Positions 62,709-64,000 of a stretch of DNA of 64,000 bases are shown one piece after another. The notes beneath the pieces are model-generated. The model searched no databases. It had not been told where the DNA came from and saw only the letters and a list, made by a program, of their open reading frames with translations. Each line of letters begins with the position of its first letter. The stretch's first letter is position 1. This stretch comes from Aquiflexum gelatinilyticum. GTDB taxonomy: Bacteria; Bacteroidota; Bacteroidia; Cytophagales; Cyclobacteriaceae. The position numbers and the translations under genes are program-made. The stretch lies in assembly GCF_024741135.1 (NCBI RefSeq), contig NZ_JANSUY010000001.1, forward strand, positions 806,001 through 870,000. The letters run 5' to 3'.

Positions 62709-64000
62709 ATGTCCAAAACCCTCAATCTCCTAATAGCAATTCTTCTGATAGTGTTTTCTGGCTGTAAATCAGAAAACGATTCTTCTTACGAAGCCGATCT
62801 TATCATTTACGGTGGTACTTCGGCAGGAATCACTGCGGCTGTTCAAGCAAAAAAGATGGGAAAAACAGTGATTGTAGTTTCACCTGATATTCACCTTGGA
62901 GGATTGTCAGCCGGCGGATTGGGCTTTACCGATACAGGGGACAAATCTGTGATCGGAGGTTTGTCAAGAGAGTTTTACCATCGGGTTTATATGCACTACC
63001 AAAATGATTCGGCTTGGAAATGGCAAAAAAGGGAAGATTATGGTAACAAAGGACAAGGAACTCCGGCCATCGATGGCAATGCCCGAACAATGTGGATTTT
63101 TGAACCGCATGTAGCGGAGATGGTTTTTGAAGATTTTGTCAGAGAACATGAAATCACTGTCCTAAGGGATGAATGGCTGGACAGGGAAACCGGTGTCGTA
63201 AAAGAAAAAGGAAAAATCATTTCCTTCAAAACGCTTTCAGAAAAAACCTTCAAAGGAAAAGTATTTATCGACGCGACTTATGAAGGAGATCTGATGGCTG
63301 CGGCAGGCGTCAGTTATCATGTAGGAAGGGAATCCAATGAAACCTATGGCGAAACATGGAATGGAGTTCAGGTCGGAGTATTCCAACACAGGCATTATTT
63401 CAAGGAACCTGTGAGTCCTTACGTCATCCCTGATGATCCCAATAGTGGACTTTTGCCTGAAATTTCTGATTTTCCACCTGGAAAAAACGGTGAGGGGGAT
63501 CAGCGCCTACAGGCATATAATTTCCGCATGGCGCTGAGTCAGCATCCCGATAACCGGGTTCCTTTTCCAAAACCGGAGAATTATGATCCTAAACGATATG
63601 AGCTTTTAGCCCGGGTTTTTGAAAGTGGCTGGGATGAGACTTTTGACAAGTTTGATGACATTCCCAATCTAAAAACCGACACCAATAACCATGGTCCTTT
63701 CAGTACTGATTATATCGGGAAGAATTACAGCTATCCAGAAGCCAGTTATGAAGAAAGGAAAATGATGATCAAGGAGCATGAAGATTACCAAAAAGGATTG
63801 ATGTATTTCTTGGCAAATGACCAAAAAGTACCTGCCAAGGTGAAGGAAGAAATATCAAAATGGGGATTGGCAAAAGATGAATTTATGGATAACGGAAATT
63901 GGCCACATCAGATTTATGTCCGTGAAGCAAGACGCATGATCGGAGATTATGTGATGACCGAACATGATGTGTTGGGAAGAAAAGAGGTGCCAAAATCTGT
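62709..64000 (+). CDS. FAD-dependent oxidoreductase lipoprotein (partial, runs off the window)
   Basis: The frame is open from the ATG at 62709 to the last base, 430 codons, and has no stop in the window. The signal peptide ends in FSGCKSE with a lipidation cysteine near residue 19. Residues 27-60 are the FAD dinucleotide fold ([14 protein letters not shown], then [12 protein letters not shown]) and [15 protein letters not shown] lies near residue 190. Near the edge, [20 protein letters not shown] is the block typical of the FAD_oxidored family (PF12831). Members are exported flavoproteins often found with sulfatases and glycosidases in Bacteroidota. The substrate is unknown. Its leader is a heptad repeat. 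Confidence 0.9.
   Translation, partial: MSKTLNLLIAILLIVFSGCKSENDSSYEADLIIYGGTSAGITAAVQAKKMGKTVIVVSPDIHLGGLSAGGLGFTDTGDKSVIGGLSREFYHRVYMHYQNDSAWKWQKREDYGNKGQGTPAIDGNARTMWIFEPHVAEMVFEDFVREHEITVLRDEWLDRETGVVKEKGKIISFKTLSEKTFKGKVFIDATYEGDLMAAAGVSYHVGRESNETYGETWNGVQVGVFQHRHYFKEPVSPYVIPDDPNSGLLPEISDFPPGKNGEGDQRLQAYNFRMALSQHPDNRVPFPKPENYDPKRYELLARVFESGWDETFDKFDDIPNLKTDTNNHGPFSTDYIGKNYSYPEASYEERKMMIKEHEDYQKGLMYFLANDQKVPAKVKEEISKWGLAKDEFMDNGNWPHQIYVREARRMIGDYVMTEHDVLGRKEVPKS

Overview
The window looks like a chromosome segment of a member of the Bacteroidota, probably a Cytophagales bacterium near the Cyclobacteriaceae (the Algoriphagus type). The clues are a low-GC genome, start regions without a clear Shine-Dalgarno sequence, promoter-like TTG-N19-21-TAnnTTTG signals, many secreted proteins and lipoproteins of Bacteroidota type, Rcp1-type response regulators beside PAS-rich kinases, and a complete SUF operon. 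The genus is an inference; no rRNA or marker gene settles it. I saw no tRNA, rRNA, CRISPR array, insertion sequence or prophage.

Region 1 (1-17.2 kb) is mostly housekeeping and almost all on the minus strand. It holds a degenerate receiver protein, a secreted esterase, an ATP-grasp protein paired with an M17 aminopeptidase, a starch-binding-like/esterase fusion, rsmE, a DEAD-box helicase, an acyl-CoA-binding protein, citrate synthase, and the run sufB-C-D-S-E with a DUF59 (SufT-like) gene and a bacilliredoxin gene. An Lrp/AsnC regulator follows.

Region 2 (17.6-35.7 kb) is rich in exported proteins. It has a small exported protein, an M14 carboxypeptidase, an S9 peptidase, a beta-barrel protein, an NlpE-META lipoprotein, fhs, a 1027-residue BNR/sortilin-type protein with a LolA-like partner, a BlaI/M56 sensor-protease pair with two near-identical operators over its promoter, and a trypsin-like protease with a membrane partner and a possible 30-residue leader protein.

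Region 3 (36-64 kb) is glycan-centred and mixed with signalling. GH67 alpha-glucuronidase and GH10 xylanase form one minus-strand unit. A sodium/solute symporter, xylB and xylA form a plus-strand xylose unit, with a GH43 lipoprotein nearby. Together these would cut glucuronoxylan outside the cytoplasm, import xylose and convert it to xylulose 5-phosphate. Two sulfatases, a DUF1080 lipoprotein and an FAD-dependent oxidoreductase that runs off the window suggest a second polysaccharide route. Between them lie a 1700-residue soluble kinase with nine PAS and two GAF domains, its two receiver partners, and a three-gene unit that begins with a protein closely resembling the ethylene-binding domain of plant ethylene receptors.

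The most unusual signals are the ethylene-receptor-like sensor on its own gene ahead of a separate kinase and receiver, several gene-edge repeats that share a 7-bp period, and a tandem 386-bp intergenic repeat with later insertions in one copy.
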